DNA of 64,000 bases from Vombatus ursinus (GCF_900497805.2 NW_020948983.1:22738369-22802368), one strand, 5' to 3'. Counted from the stretch's first letter, positions 41,831 to 52,136 are shown. Notes: a model not told the origin generated them from the sequence alone. Numbers and translations are program-made.

Positions 41831-43598
41831 AATAATTACTAAATAAATGTTTGTTGAACTGAGTTTTTTTTGAGGGAGTTAGTCAGACCAAGGCCCCTTC
41901 TGATTTTAAATCTGACGAGCTTATAAACTTAAGAGAGGGCTTAACATAGTGTTTCAAAAAGGTTTGATGATTGATAGATTTTGTTATTTTAATCTATAAA
42001 ATGGGAAGCTAATAAAGCTCTAACATTCAGTGATTTTGAGTCGGGGCTTCTGTTAACCTGGGCATTTTAAGCTTAACAATGACCATAGGAAAAGAAATGA
42101 AGGATAATGTAGTAGAAAAACAATGTTGTCTTTAGTTCCTCCTTGGTTTGGATGTTCATTAGTTCTTTCCAAAAGCTGCCTTATATTTCTATGCAAGTAT
42201 CGAAACCATTGCTTCTAGATGGCCAATTGATGATCCAGAGAGAATCAGATTATGACTAAGCTCAAGTAGTGAGAGTCATGGATCACTTATTATAGACCTG
42301 AGGGGGAGGTGGGTCAGTTTCTTCTCCTTTTCAGGAATATCCAGTGACTGTTAACCCAGATCCAAAGAAAAATAATTTCATTCTCTTTATTGAACATGGA
42401 TGGAATGCCTTTATCACAGCTTCTTTTTAAATACTAATGAAAAAAGGGTTAACACTGGGAAAAAGGAAACTTTGCTCTGAGGTTCTATTCTCTGCAAGGA
42501 TTAGTGAAACCTGAATTCTCTCTTTCCTAGGCACTAACATAGCCTCTATTAAGTGAAAACAAAAATTTTACTTGAAAATTAGGGCACATGGCCCAATGTG
42601 GAAGAATTTTCTCTTCCCAAATGGCACATGCAATAAACAATTTGGAGAAAGGCTATTTCTTGTGAAATAAAGCATTGAGTCAAGACACATCAAGATTTGT
42701 TCTTCTGGCTATCATGGGGAATTAGGCACATTTATCAATGTAAGCATAAACTTCATTGAGTCTCAGGAGTATATTTATTTGCTTTTCTGCCAGAGTGAGA
42801 AGAAAAGTGAAGGCTTGTTTGGCACTGCAGCATAGCAGCTGAAGTTTCCTCTTGAACCTCCATGACTTTGGGAATTATGGGAGATGGATGACTCCATGGA
42901 TCAGCCACGGAATCCAAGACTTTGACCCCTAGGTCATTGAATCACTTCCTGTCCTAGTTCATAGTGACTAAGAATTGCGATAGACCACCTTATTTAACAT
43001 GTATTCGCCTGAAAGAAAATATTAATCTGCATTTAATTTTTAGTACTGAGCAATAGGAGAACCATAGGCAGGCCAAGTTAAGGTGGCACTCTTGGTTGCT
43101 GAGTTGGCAGAGAAGTAGAGCCTTGACTGATACGTAGATAATTGGTTGTTTTTTTTTTTAAATCAGCTTAAAATGTGACCCCTTCAGGGCCAGGATTGAG
43201 TGCTGTGGAGAAACCTGGCCTGGATTGTGGCTGTGATTTGCCCCTTTTGTGAATAAACAAAGGCTCCGTTTTCCATTTGACATTTTTATGAATGCTACCT
43301 TCACTTAAAACGATAAATTCAGGGGGAAGAGATCAGGGTTAGAGATAGGGGTTTGGGAGTCATCCACAGAGAGGTGATAATTGAAGCCATAGGAGGGATG
43401 AGGTAGCCAAGGGAGAGAAGAAGGTATGGAAGTGGGGAAACATGGAAGAAAGCTCCATTTGGCTGGCTATACATACCAATTCAAGCATTTCACTCTAGGT
43501 CTTGCACTTTTAAAAAAACTCCATTTAGTCTTAACTGTGTAGGAAAGCCAAATTCTAGGTGATTCTTGCCAAATAGTTTTTCAGATGACTTATGACTG
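41831..43598. other. No gene recognised
   Basis: About 1.8 kb of AT-rich unassigned DNA without long frames. One of the longer repeat-poor intervals in the window. Confidence 0.5.
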
Positions 43599-43599
43599 G

Positions 43600-43712
43600 T
43601 GTGGCCATGAATATGTCAATCTCCCTGGGCCTCGCTTTCCTCATTTGGGAAATAGGAGGGTGGCAATAGGTGATGATCTCCTAAAGTTCCTTTTTTTGGG
43701 ACTAGCTGTATC
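43600..43712 (+). mobile_element. CORE-SINE (THER1 type) fragment, plus
   Basis: caatctccctgggcctcgct, ttcctcatttgggaaatagg, then gatgatctcctaaagttcct in sense order. Confidence 0.75.
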
Positions 43713-43804
43713 CAATATAGAACCCACTGAGCTAGGAGAATGCTTAATATAGTTGCAGGTTTGAGGAAAGGTTTATAACTGAGTAGTGAGAACACATTGT
43801 ATGC

Positions 43805-44038
43805 AGAATGGTATTACTGATTACAATAATCTTCTGATTAGTTTTCCTAATTCCAGTCTCTCTCTCTCAATCCACTTTGCCCACTGTTAAAAATAACATT
43901 TTCCTAAAACATCTGTCTTCTCATGTTACTTTTCTGCTTGAAAAGCATTACAGGCCTATGGGATAAAGTCGATGCTTCTCAGCCCTTGGTTCAAGCTCCT
44001 CCTTAATTTTGTTTCCATCCTACCTTATTTAATATAGT
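43805..44038 (+). mobile_element. L2 LINE fragment, sense
   Basis: tgattacaataatcttctga, tctctcaatccactttgccc, ttctcatgttacttttctgc, cattacaggcctatgggata and aagtcgatgcttctcag are ordered L2 3'-half blocks. Confidence 0.75.
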
Positions 44039-44059
44039 GAAAATAGTATGGAACATATA

Positions 44060-44520
44060 ATAAATTGGAAATCAAGGTAGCACAGTAGAAAAATGCTGGA
44101 TATTATATGACTATAAATCATGGAATAACATAAGATCTGAAGAATCAAAATTGGGAATGACCCAAAGGGCACTAGAGACATGTGTGGCTAATGTAAATAA
44201 TAGCATATTATGAATAGTAATTGTGCTTATTAACAGCATAAAACATGTCACAGAGAAATACAGTATCAGAAAAGCAGGTAAGAGTGAGAGATAAGAGATA
44301 GCTTGCACCCTAAATTGGTACCCTCTAATGTCAAGAGATTGCAATGAAGTCACCCAACATATTGGATAAATCCCCTGTGGAACATTTTTTTTGAAGACAT
44401 GGATAAAAATACAGGGTGAGAAGATGTGAATGGGTTGCAATCTGTATGATTGGAGAGAATATTTATTCATTGAGATCACAGCTCCAATGACGTACTGAAA
44501 TACACTTCTTTTCATGTAGC
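44060..44520 (+). mobile_element. RTE-clade LINE 3' fragment, sense (second copy)
   Basis: 44115-44205 reads ILYDYKSWNN then SEESKLGMTQRALET, equivalent to the LYGSETW...LRVTQRAMER block near the end of RTE polymerase. The later part (gaatgggttgcaatctgtat, tggagagaatatttattcat) aligns with 41.72-41.80 kb. The 159-codon minus frame at 44111-44590 is an antisense shadow of this relic. Confidence 0.75.
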
Positions 44521-44654
44521 CTAAGTTTTCTTCAATTTTGTTTGTTTGTTTTGGCTTCCAGGCCACACTTGATTTACATTGAACATGCAATCCACTAAAA
44601 TGTCCAGGTCTTTTTCACTATTATTATAACCACATGTGCTTTACCTACCACTTG

Positions 44655-44915
44655 TACAGTCTATTTTAACAATAAAAATAATTAACATTTATATAACACT
44701 TTAAGGTTTGCAAATCACTTTACGTATATTGTCTCTTGTATCCTTAAAAACAATTCTGGGGAGTAGGTATTATTATCACTTCCATTTTAGAGATAAGGGA
44801 ACTGAGGCTGACGGAAGTTAAGTGACTTGACCAGGATCAAACACTTAGTAAGTAACCAAGGCAGGATTTGAACTTGGGTCCTCCTGACTCTAGGTTCAGC
44901 CTAAAACAAGTACAG
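44655..44915 (-). mobile_element. CORE-SINE (MIR/THER2 type), full length, minus
   Basis: ttaacatttatataacactt, gtttgcaaatcactttacgt, aggtattattatcacttcca, gataagggaactgaggctga, gttaagtgacttgaccagga and gatttgaacttgggtcctcc, then a head remnant. Confidence 0.9.
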
Positions 44916-45063
44916 GACTTAAACTATATTCTTAATGTTTCATCTTATTATATTTAGCCTGTCTTTTAATGAAGATCTTTATGGATCCCCAGTCTGTTGC
45001 TCAGCATCTTGCCATCCCTCACGACTTTGTGTAATCTTCTGAGTTGTTAAGCATGCCATTTAT

Positions 45064-45319
45064 TTGTTGTTCGGTCATTTTTCAGTTGTGTCAAACTCTT
45101 CATGACCTTATTCGGGGTTTTCTTGGCAAAGATACTAAAGTAGTTTGCCATTTTCTTCTCCAGCTCATTTTATAGATGAGGAAACTGAAGCAAATAGGAT
45201 TTAGTGACTTAGCCAGGGTCCTACAGCTAGTAAGTGTCTGAGACCAGATTTGAATTCAAGAAGATGAGTCTTCCTCACTCCAGTTCCAGCGCTCTATCCT
45301 CTGCACCTCCTAGTTGCTT
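45064..45319 (-). mobile_element. tRNA-RTE-type SINE in CR1/L3, with target duplications
   Basis: ttgttgttcggtcatttttc, agttgtgtcaaactcttcat, ttcttggcaaagatactaaa, gtagtttgccattttcttct, cctacagctagtaagtgtct and a head ending gcacctcctagttgctt. Flanks ccatttat (45056-45063) and ccatctat (45320-45327) look like the target-site duplication. Its left arm resembles ruminant BovB/Bov-tA text. Confidence 0.85.
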
Positions 45320-45419
45320 CCATCTATACCTTCTATGCCTTCACTCAAATCACTGATAAAAATGGTAAATGGAAAAAGGTCAGAGACAGATCCCTATGTT
45401 GTCTCACTATAGCAGGAGT

Positions 45420-45915
45420 TTTTTTAAATAATATTTTATTTTTCTCCATGTACATGTTAAAACAATTTTTAAAACATTTTTGGAGCAGCTGGGTGGCACA
45501 GTGGATAGAGCACCGGCCCTGGATTCAGGAGGACCTGAGTTCAAATCCAGCCTCAGACACATAACACTCATAATTGTGTGAGCCTGGGCAAGTCATTTAA
45601 CTCCATTGCCTAGCCAAAAAAAAATTTTTTAAAAGTTTTGAATTCCAAATTCTCTCCTCTCCTCCCTCCCCTCCCTACTCCCTAAAATGGTAAGCAATCC
45701 ATTACAGGTTATATATGTGCAATTATGTAAAACATTTTCATATTAGTCATTTTATATAAGGAGACAAAAAAGAAAGAATGAAAGAAAAGAAGGATGGAAT
45801 AAAGAAAGATAGCATGCTTCAGTCTGTATTCAGACAGAATCAGTTCTTTCTGTGGGGATGGATAGTATGCTTCATCATGAGTTTTTGGGATTATCTTGTA
45901 TCATTGTATTGTATA
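45420..45915 (-). mobile_element. L1 LINE 3' end, antisense, in the CR1/L3 nest
   Basis: attttatttttctccatgta, after the MAR1 copy ccaaattctctcctctcctc, tatgtgcaattatgtaaaac, tatagtatgcttcatcatga equivalents and gattatcttgtatcattgta. Collinear with the copy at 4540-5140. It is interrupted by a MAR1 SINE. Confidence 0.8.
45484..45625 (+). mobile_element. MAR1-like SINE, plus, inside L1
   Basis: ggagcagctgggtggcacag, tggatagagcaccggccctg, gattcaggaggacctgagtt, caagtcatttaactccattg, cctagccaaaaaaaaa. Full length and well preserved. It is the youngest visible layer at this site along with the hAT element. Confidence 0.92.
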
Positions 45916-46127
45916 GCAGGAGTTCTTAATCCTCCTTGGAAGTATATGGATAGATTTCAGGAGGTCTATGAACATGGATGGGAAAAAAATTACATCTTTA
46001 TTTTCATTAACCTTTAACTGAAATTTAAAATTTTCTTCAAGTGTTTAAAAACATCTGAGAAGGAATTTATTGCCTTTACCAGACTGTCAAAGGGTTCTGT
46101 GACACAAAAAAGTTAAGAACTCTGAAT
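45916..46127. mobile_element. hAT-like non-autonomous DNA transposon
   Basis: Left end aggagttcttaatcc, right end aaagttaagaactct, inverted to each other. Interior gatagatttcaggaggtcta, attttcattaacctttaact and gaaatttaaaatt match 20.35 kb. It lies exactly at the junction of the L1 fragment and the returning CR1/L3. Confidence 0.7.
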
Positions 46128-46307
46128 TAGAGAGTCTTTGAATCTTTTTCAGTTGACATTAATTCATAAAATTATCATGCTTGGAGTCCAACTGTTCATA
46201 TGGTTCCAAATTCACATAACTGTACCATCACCGGACAAGCATCTCTCTTGTCCATTAGACTCTCATGAGAGACTTTCTTGAATACATTACTGAAATTCAT
46301 TTATGCT

Positions 46308-46925
46308 ATTTTTTACTTTTCAATTATTTATTTCATTAAATATTTCCCAATTACATGTAAAAGAATTTTTACCAATCAATTTTTGTTATAAATTTTGTAT
46401 TCCAAATTCTCTTTTTCCCTTCCTCCCCTCCTACTTTTTCACAAGGTAAGCAATTTTATTTCAGTTATACATGTAAGGTCACACCAAACATATATCCATA
46501 TTAGCCATGTTACAAAAGAAAACACAAACAAAACAAAGCAATAAAAGTAAAGAAAGTTTTAAAAAATATGCTTCAATCTACATTCAGAGTTCATTAATTC
46601 TCTCTCTGAAGGTAGGTAGCATTTTTCATCTTGGATCCTTTGGAATTGTCATGGATCATTGTCAGAGTAGCTAAGTCTTTCACATTTGACCATCCTTATA
46701 ATATTGCTGTTACTTTGTACAGTGTTCTCTTAGTTCTTTTCACTTCCTCTTGATAAGTCTTTCTGGATTTTTCTGAAATGATCCTGCTCAGTATTTCTTA
46801 TAAAACAATAGTATTCCGTCACAATTATATACCACAGTTTGTCCAGTTATTCCCCAATTGTTCATGAACCTATGCTTACTCATGGAGATCATGCCTTTTG
46901 TTTTACTCACAAAGTACTTCTTCAG
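46308..46925 (-). mobile_element. L1 LINE 3' fragment, antisense (second copy in the nest)
   Basis: taaatatttcccaattacat, ttctctttttcccttcctcc, gccatgttacaaaagaaaac, ttcatcttggatcctttgga, attgctgttactttgtacag, acaatagtattccgtcacaa and ttgtccagttattccccaat run antisense, farther 5' than the first copy. It may be a separate insertion. Confidence 0.8.
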
Positions 46926-47620
46926 TAATATATTATGGAATCTTACTAGGGAATCAAGTCAAGCTACCAATCTATATAGACTGAAGAATCTCCACCTTCT
47001 TTCTGGTTCTGGTTTTATTTTGTTTTTTATTAGAACCATTTTCCCTATCTCTGGTCCTATAACATTTCTCTCATTTTCTGCATTAAAAAAATCACTGACA
47101 GTAGCTTAGCAGTCTCATTCACAAGTCCTTTCAATACCCCTGAGTGATACTCGTATAGATGTGGTAAATTCATTGAATACAGCTAGATGTTCTTTTAATA
47201 TCTCCCCACATGAATTCTCTATTAGCCATTTTAATTTTATCCTTCCCATTCAGAAAGTCATTCCCTTTAGTTGATAAGCCAAAAGCAAAATAGATGTTTG
47301 GTACTTTGGCTTTCTTGCTTTAGTTCTTTATTATCATGAACTTCCTTTTGCCCATAAATAATTCTTCTTCCTTCTCTTGCTTCCCCCCCCTTCCTTCTCC
47401 TTCTCCTTCTTCTTGTCCTTTTCTTCTTTCATCTTCTTCCCCTTCTCCTCCTCCTTTCCTCATTTTTTATAACATACTATTATTACATACTAAGAGCCTA
47501 TGTTCCTTCTGAGCTTTCACTTTCTTGATGGATATTCTCCCCAGACCATTCTATTTTTTTTTGGTCCTCCTCAGCCATCTACTTTTGTTCCCATTAGTAA
47601 CGCTGGTGTCCTCCAATACA
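46926..47620 (-). mobile_element. Probable antisense LINE remnant, family uncertain
   Basis: caatacagctagatgttcttt-like, gccaaaagcaaaatagatgt, gttccttctgagctttcact follow the order of a marsupial repeat I remember in antisense, possibly the upstream part of the CR1/L3 family. The pyrimidine tract at 47383-47462 interrupts it. Confidence 0.35.
47383..47462. repeat. Pyrimidine tract (CTT/CCT)n
   Basis: Eighty bases of nearly pure C and T, with an eight-C run at about 47382-47390. Confidence 0.9.
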
Positions 47621-48868
47621 AATCTTGAATACAGTGATGGGCAGAGATACTCAGAGATTATCCTGGAGCTTTAGCTAAGTTACTTGTTGTCTTGGGGAAA
47701 ATAAATGACACCACACTGTCTCATAGGGAATGGGCATGGCATGACTAACAACCAGTTTTATTTTTTCCTATAGAATTCTATTTATCACTAAATAATATGA
47801 AAATTGTTTGTTAAATTCCTTTAAAATCTGAAGGCATGTGGAGCATCCTTATATAAAAGATAATGAAATGATACTGTTAACTTTATTGTGCTTTTCTCCA
47901 TGAATTGCCCCTGATATTTTATCCATTTGAGAAATCTTCAAAATAACCCTGTGTGGAAAACTTATCCCTGGAATCAAGCGTTTCCTGCCTCTTTTAGACT
48001 CTCCCCTCTGATGACCAAGAAACTTTTAAACTGACCCCTTTGTTTTCCACTTTAAATAATCTTTCTTGCAAAGGCACTCATTGACCAGTTTCTCTGTTTA
48101 ATCTTGGAAAGATAGTCTCTCACAGAATCCCTTTTAGGGAAAAAAAAGAATCTTCCAAAATACTCTGAAGGTGGCAACAGTTAACAGTAGCTGGCTTTAA
48201 TGTTGACAATTTACGACCAATAAACAATTCATTTATTTTAGTTCTTTACAGTTAGGTAGCTTTTCATAAAGGTTGGTGTCAGAATGAAAACAGTTCCAAC
48301 AGTCAGAAATTTCTTTTCTTACCTGGAGTGATCTTGCCAGTATTACCCTATCTGAATCCGTCACATCCTTCAATATGTAGCTTAATTATGGCAATGAAGA
48401 AAGAGACCTCATTGCTTATGGGAATGCCAAATATCGAAGCATAACCATTATTTATAAATATCTTTGAATGTACCTGTTAATGCAAATTTAGTCATTTGTT
48501 CTTTTCTGTTGCAATAAGCTATTATTAACCATCAAATTAATTGTTAACCATCAAATCTATAAAAATCAATTACCATAAACAGTAAAGTGAGCACATCACA
48601 TATATCACAAAAAGGCTGGACCTTTTTGAACTTGTTGAGGAGGGACACTTCTTGGATGAAATGTTTGGAACTCTTAGATTGGGTGAAACCCTGGTCAAGG
48701 AAGGCAAAATTTACTTGGAAAAAGGATACTGAATTGTTTTTTATTCCCTTCCCCTTGGGTATATAGGAAGGAGCAAAAACATGACAAACAATCTGTCGTA
48801 GTTTGAAAAGTGTGCCATTTTGGTGTTACTGCTTATTATTGCCTTAACTCTGATGCAAGTGACTCCTC
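47621..48868. other. No gene or repeat recognised
   Basis: AT-rich unassigned DNA. A local 15-base repeat, ttaaccatcaaat, occurs twice near 48527 and 48545. Nothing supports a gene. Confidence 0.5.
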
Positions 48869-48869
48869 C

Positions 48870-49085
48870 TCCTCCTTAATAGTTGTATGACCCTGGGCAA
48901 GTCATTTAATCTCTATCTGCCTCAGTTTTGTCAACTGTAAAATAGGGATAATGAGGTAGGGAGAACCTACCTCAAAGGATTGTTGCGAGCATCAAATGAC
49001 ATAATATTTGTAAAGTGCTTAGCATTGTACCTGGCACAGAGTAAGCACTGTATAAATGCAAGTTGTTACTATTATAATTATTATT
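48870..49085 (+). mobile_element. CORE-SINE (THER2/MIR type), plus
   Basis: gttgtatgaccctgggcaag, catttaatctctatctgcct, cagttttgtcaactgtaaaa, aaggattgttgcgagcatca, gtacctggcacagagtaagc and actgtataaatgcaagttgt, then attattatt. The head is truncated. Confidence 0.9.
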
Positions 49086-49344
49086 AAAAAGTGCCTATGC
49101 ACTCCAGACAGCAGAGTTTTCTTGAATAAAAATTATGTATGTGAATTTAGGAACAGGCACTGGACCTGTGATTTCACTGTAGGGAACTCCTGGATAAGGC
49201 AACCACCTCTACCAAGTCAGGTTGGCATCTTCTCTGCAAATTATAATCTTAAAGCATTTAGAGGACTAAGAGGTTGAGTGACTTGGTGCACACCATGTCT
49301 TTCTGTCTTTTTTAAGAAAGCGATATTAAATATCCCTTATTAGG

Positions 49345-49575
49345 AACACTTGGAGGAGGCAGTATGGTATCAAGGAAATAGCATTGCATGGGGCACTAGA
49401 CTTTGAGTTGGGAAGCCCTGGGTTTGAGGCAGACAGCCCTATGTCAGATGTTTATTAGCTGTGTGACCCTGGGAAAATCCCTGAACTTCTCTGTGCCTCA
49501 GTTTCCTCATCTGTAAAATGAGGTTAGACATTATGCCCTCTTAGGTCTCTTCCAATTCTAAATCTGTGCTCCTAC
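49345..49575 (+). mobile_element. CORE-SINE (THER1 type), full length, plus
   Basis: gaggaggcagtatggtatca, agccctgggtttgaggcaga, agctgtgtgaccctgggaaa, gtgcctcagtttcctcatct, gtaaaatgaggttagaca and cttaggtctcttccaattct. Confidence 0.92.
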
Positions 49576-49832
49576 AACCTTTAGAACTGGAAAGAACTGA
49601 GAAGTGATTTAATCTATTTCTTAATTTATAGATGAGGAAACTGAGTCACAGTCAGTCAACACACATTTACTAAACACCTGCTATGTGCCAGGAAGTACTG
49701 TGTGCTAAGTACATAGAGAAGGGAAATTCCTTGCTTAGGGTCATTACAGCTGTAGGTTAACAGAACTGAGATTTGAAGCCAGGTCTGACTCTAGACCTAA
49801 CGCTGTTGTACCATACCATTTCCTTGAAATCC
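49576..49832 (-). mobile_element. CORE-SINE, minus, with an L2 3'-end insertion
   Basis: tttagaactggaaagaactg, atagatgaggaaactgagtc, then, after the insert, ttccttgcttagggtcatta and gagatttgaagccaggtctg with a head remnant. The insert at about 49652-49727 is an antisense L2 terminus: cagtcaacacacatttacta, aacacctgctatgtgccagg. The SINE forms an inverted pair with 49345-49575. Confidence 0.82.
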
Positions 49833-50392
49833 CCCTGAATGTCACATTCTTGGCCATAGTCTTACTTGCCTACTTCCTGGATGCATCTCTAAGAAGGGAA
49901 ACCTTTTGGAAACAGAGTTGGTGCATACTGAATCTGGTCCCAGTGAGGAATAGACTTTTGGTTGAGAGAGAATGATTAATTCTCAGGAGGCTAGAAAGAG
50001 GTAAAAGAATTCATGATTCTGAGACTCTTTGCCATCAACTCCTCTGCATCCTGTCTGTTTCAGTGTTTGCCTCCTGGTTGAAGCATTTTCTTATATTCCC
50101 TATTTTTTTCTAAGACTCAGCTGTTTTGTGAATCTGGAACCTCTGTCTCTCATTTTCACTCCTTTCTTCCCCAGCAACAGCTTTCCTTCATAATATTATA
50201 CTGTCACTTTTACTGAATTAGTGTTTTTGTATTAATGGGTGAGCTGACTTAATGTAGGGCTTTGCTTCACATGCCTTGGATTTAAGGTGATGCATATGGT
50301 TACTGAACAAGGAATCAGGCAAGACAAATGGGCTGAACAGTGGTTTATTTAGTAAGGAGGGCTGATACACGGAATGGTGTGAGGAAAGGCAA
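49833..50392. other. No gene recognised
   Basis: Unassigned, with a pyrimidine-rich sense stretch at 50040-50200 that may be an old L2 piece. The frame at 50218-50448 (minus) runs into the minisatellite and has no domain. Confidence 0.45.
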
Positions 50393-50640
50393 GGGGCCAG
50401 GTAGCTCTTTTTAGTGTAGACAGGAGGTAAGATATCTTTCTGTACCATGGGCAGGAGGCCAGCCTTCTCTCCTTAGCGTGGACAAGATGCCAGGTGTCTG
50501 TCCTTAGCATGGACAAGAGGCCAGGTATCTGTCCTTAGGGTGGGAAGAAGACCAGGGATCTTTCCAGAATGTAGGCAAGAGACCAGGGATATGTCCCAGG
50601 GATGGGAAGAAATCCAGGAATCTGTCTTAAGTGAGGAAAG
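50393..50640. repeat. Minisatellite, 31-bp unit, eight copies
   Basis: Units start at 50393, 50424, 50455, 50486, 50517, 50547, 50579 and 50609, with lengths 30-32 and a mean of 31. A typical unit begins gaggccaggtatctgtcctt and ends with a (t)gggaa/gacaa. Neighbouring units differ at several positions, so the array is old. 31 is not a multiple of three, so the 96-codon minus frame (50473-50763) across it is not a repeat protein. Confidence 0.95.
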
Positions 50641-50922
50641 GAAGGCTATCCAGAGGGGGCAGGAAGGCTGACCAAGACAGAGCAGCATGTTCCTACTACA
50701 GGATAGAGAGCACGTTGACTCCAAGACAGACTGTACCACGTCATGTAGAGTAACAAGTTTCATTCATTCATTGCCTAGTTTGTGATCGCCATTATCTTAT
50801 TGACAATTTGTCCTGCTGTGTTTTTTACCCTTGACTTATTAAGGCAAAGTAAATTATAACCTGTGCCTCCTTACTAGCATGATCTCACTCATATATGCCC
50901 AGATTACTGACCAGTTTTCTTT
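50641..50922. other. Unassigned DNA after the minisatellite
   Basis: No gene recognised. The minisatellite and these flanks may belong to one larger repeat I cannot name. Confidence 0.45.
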
Positions 50923-51005
50923 TGGAGAGACTGAGAGAGGCAGAGAGAGAGAGAGACAGAGAGACAGAGAGAGACAGAGACAGAGACACAGAGACAGAGA
51001 GAAAG
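50923..51005. repeat. Purine-rich (GAGA/GACA)n tract
   Basis: gagagag and gagacag units for about 80 bases, impure. Confidence 0.95.
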
Positions 51006-51164
51006 CACCTGACTATTAAACTGACTCACCTATGGCTTTCCTGTGTTGTCCTGGCATCCTGAACAATATTGCCTTGACTCTTGTTTTGACTTGTGACTCT
51101 GGCTTTGGATTTGTATATAGAGCTGTATACCTGTGATATGTGGCTGTTGTTGCTACTTGTTTCA

Positions 51165-51425
51165 TTGCTAAAAATAATGATAATTAATAATCATAATAAT
51201 TCACATTTCTACAATAATGGTAGCACATATTTCTGTAGTAATTTGAGGCTGACAAAGTACTTTTCTTAGAACAACCCTGTGAGATAGATAATGAGAGCAT
51301 ATTTCCTTTGTATAGTTATCCCATTTTATAGATGGGAACTGTGAGGCTCAGAAAAGGGAATCAGTTTGCTAGGAGTTATAAGGTTAGTAAATGCCATGAC
51401 TGGCATTCAGTAACAAATACTATGA
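51165..51425 (-). mobile_element. MIR-type SINE, minus, old
   Basis: atcataataattcacatttc, agcacatatttctgtagtaa, gacaaagtacttttcttaga, acaaccctgtgagatagata, cccattttatagatgggaac and ggagttataaggttagtaaa are in minus-strand MIR order. Confidence 0.75.
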
Positions 51426-51941
51426 AGCCAAGTCCAACTATTTTTTTCCTGAGTTTTCATTGATTCTTTCTAAACATGGACCTCTGTCATGGACTTTGAC
51501 GCAGGTGTAATGATGGTTCTCGAGCATGGTCTCAGAGATCTCTAGCCTGCATTCCATTTCCTTAGCAGGCCCGGCTCTGATCCTTGATAGTAAAATATCC
51601 ATCCCTTTTGATCTGTCCTATTTCTCTGGTGTCAGAGTCTTATGAGGTAAAGTGCCTCCTCAGCCTGTGAGAGGATTCCTTACTCTATGGGCTTGGTGCC
51701 CTGACCCAGGCAGACTAGGATAGATGTGAGAATATCCCCTACACTGAAAAGGAACCTTTTCCTGCAGCCACAGAGTTCACTATATTATTGGAAAAAAGAA
51801 AAATTTTTTGAAGGAACAAAGAACAACACAAAGCAGAACCTAAAATAGAATCCTTGGGAAACAAACGTTAAAATTCTAGTGAACAACTTTCTCCCAAAGA
51901 CCTGTGTGAATAAATCCTTAGCTCGTGTTCTCAACTGTATA

Positions 51942-51944
<3 letters not shown>
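51426..51944. other. No feature recognised
   Basis: Unassigned mixed DNA between the MIR and the (CT)n block. Confidence 0.5.
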
Positions 51945-51987
<43 letters not shown>

Positions 51988-52087
51988 NNNNNNNNNNNNN
52001 NNNNNNNNNNNNNNNNNNNNNNNNNNNNNNNNNNNNNNNNNNNNNNNNNNNNNNNNNNNNNNNNNNNNNNNNNNNNNNNNNNNNNNN

Positions 52088-52133
<46 letters not shown>
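51945..52133. repeat. (CT)n microsatellite interrupted by an assembly gap
   Basis: (tc)n runs to 51987 and resumes at 52088 to 52133. The true repeat length is unknown because of the gap. Confidence 0.97.
51988..52087. other. Assembly gap, exactly 100 N
   Basis: One hundred N bases inside a (CT)n repeat, the usual placeholder for a gap of unknown size. X residues in frames across it are artefacts. Confidence 0.99.

Positions 52134-52136
<3 letters not shown>

Larger units (their letters stand above)
44925..46307 (-). mobile_element. CR1/L3 LINE, antisense, split by a multi-element nest
   Basis: Antisense CR1/L3 pieces occur at 44925-45063 (atttagcctgtcttttaatg, gatctttatggatccccagt, gactttgtgtaatcttctga), 45320-45418 (actgataaaaatggtaaatg, acagatccctatg) and 46130-46307 (cagttgacattaattcataa, catgagagactttcttgaat). 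Their order is collinear with one element once the insertions between them are removed, so this is one old CR1/L3 copy that was hit repeatedly. Confidence 0.78.

Noticed and set aside
44111-44590. 159-codon open frame on the minus strand, the longest in the window
   Set aside because: It lies antisense to an RTE LINE relic that reads on the plus strand, has no recognisable domain, and is of a length expected by chance in AT-rich DNA.
50473-50763. 96-codon minus-strand frame with apparent repeats
   Set aside because: Produced by the 31-bp minisatellite. The unit length is not a multiple of three, so it is not a repeat protein.
50290-50770. Possible long terminal repeat around the minisatellite
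   Set aside because: No matching second copy, primer-binding site or internal region seen, so I cannot support a retroviral call.
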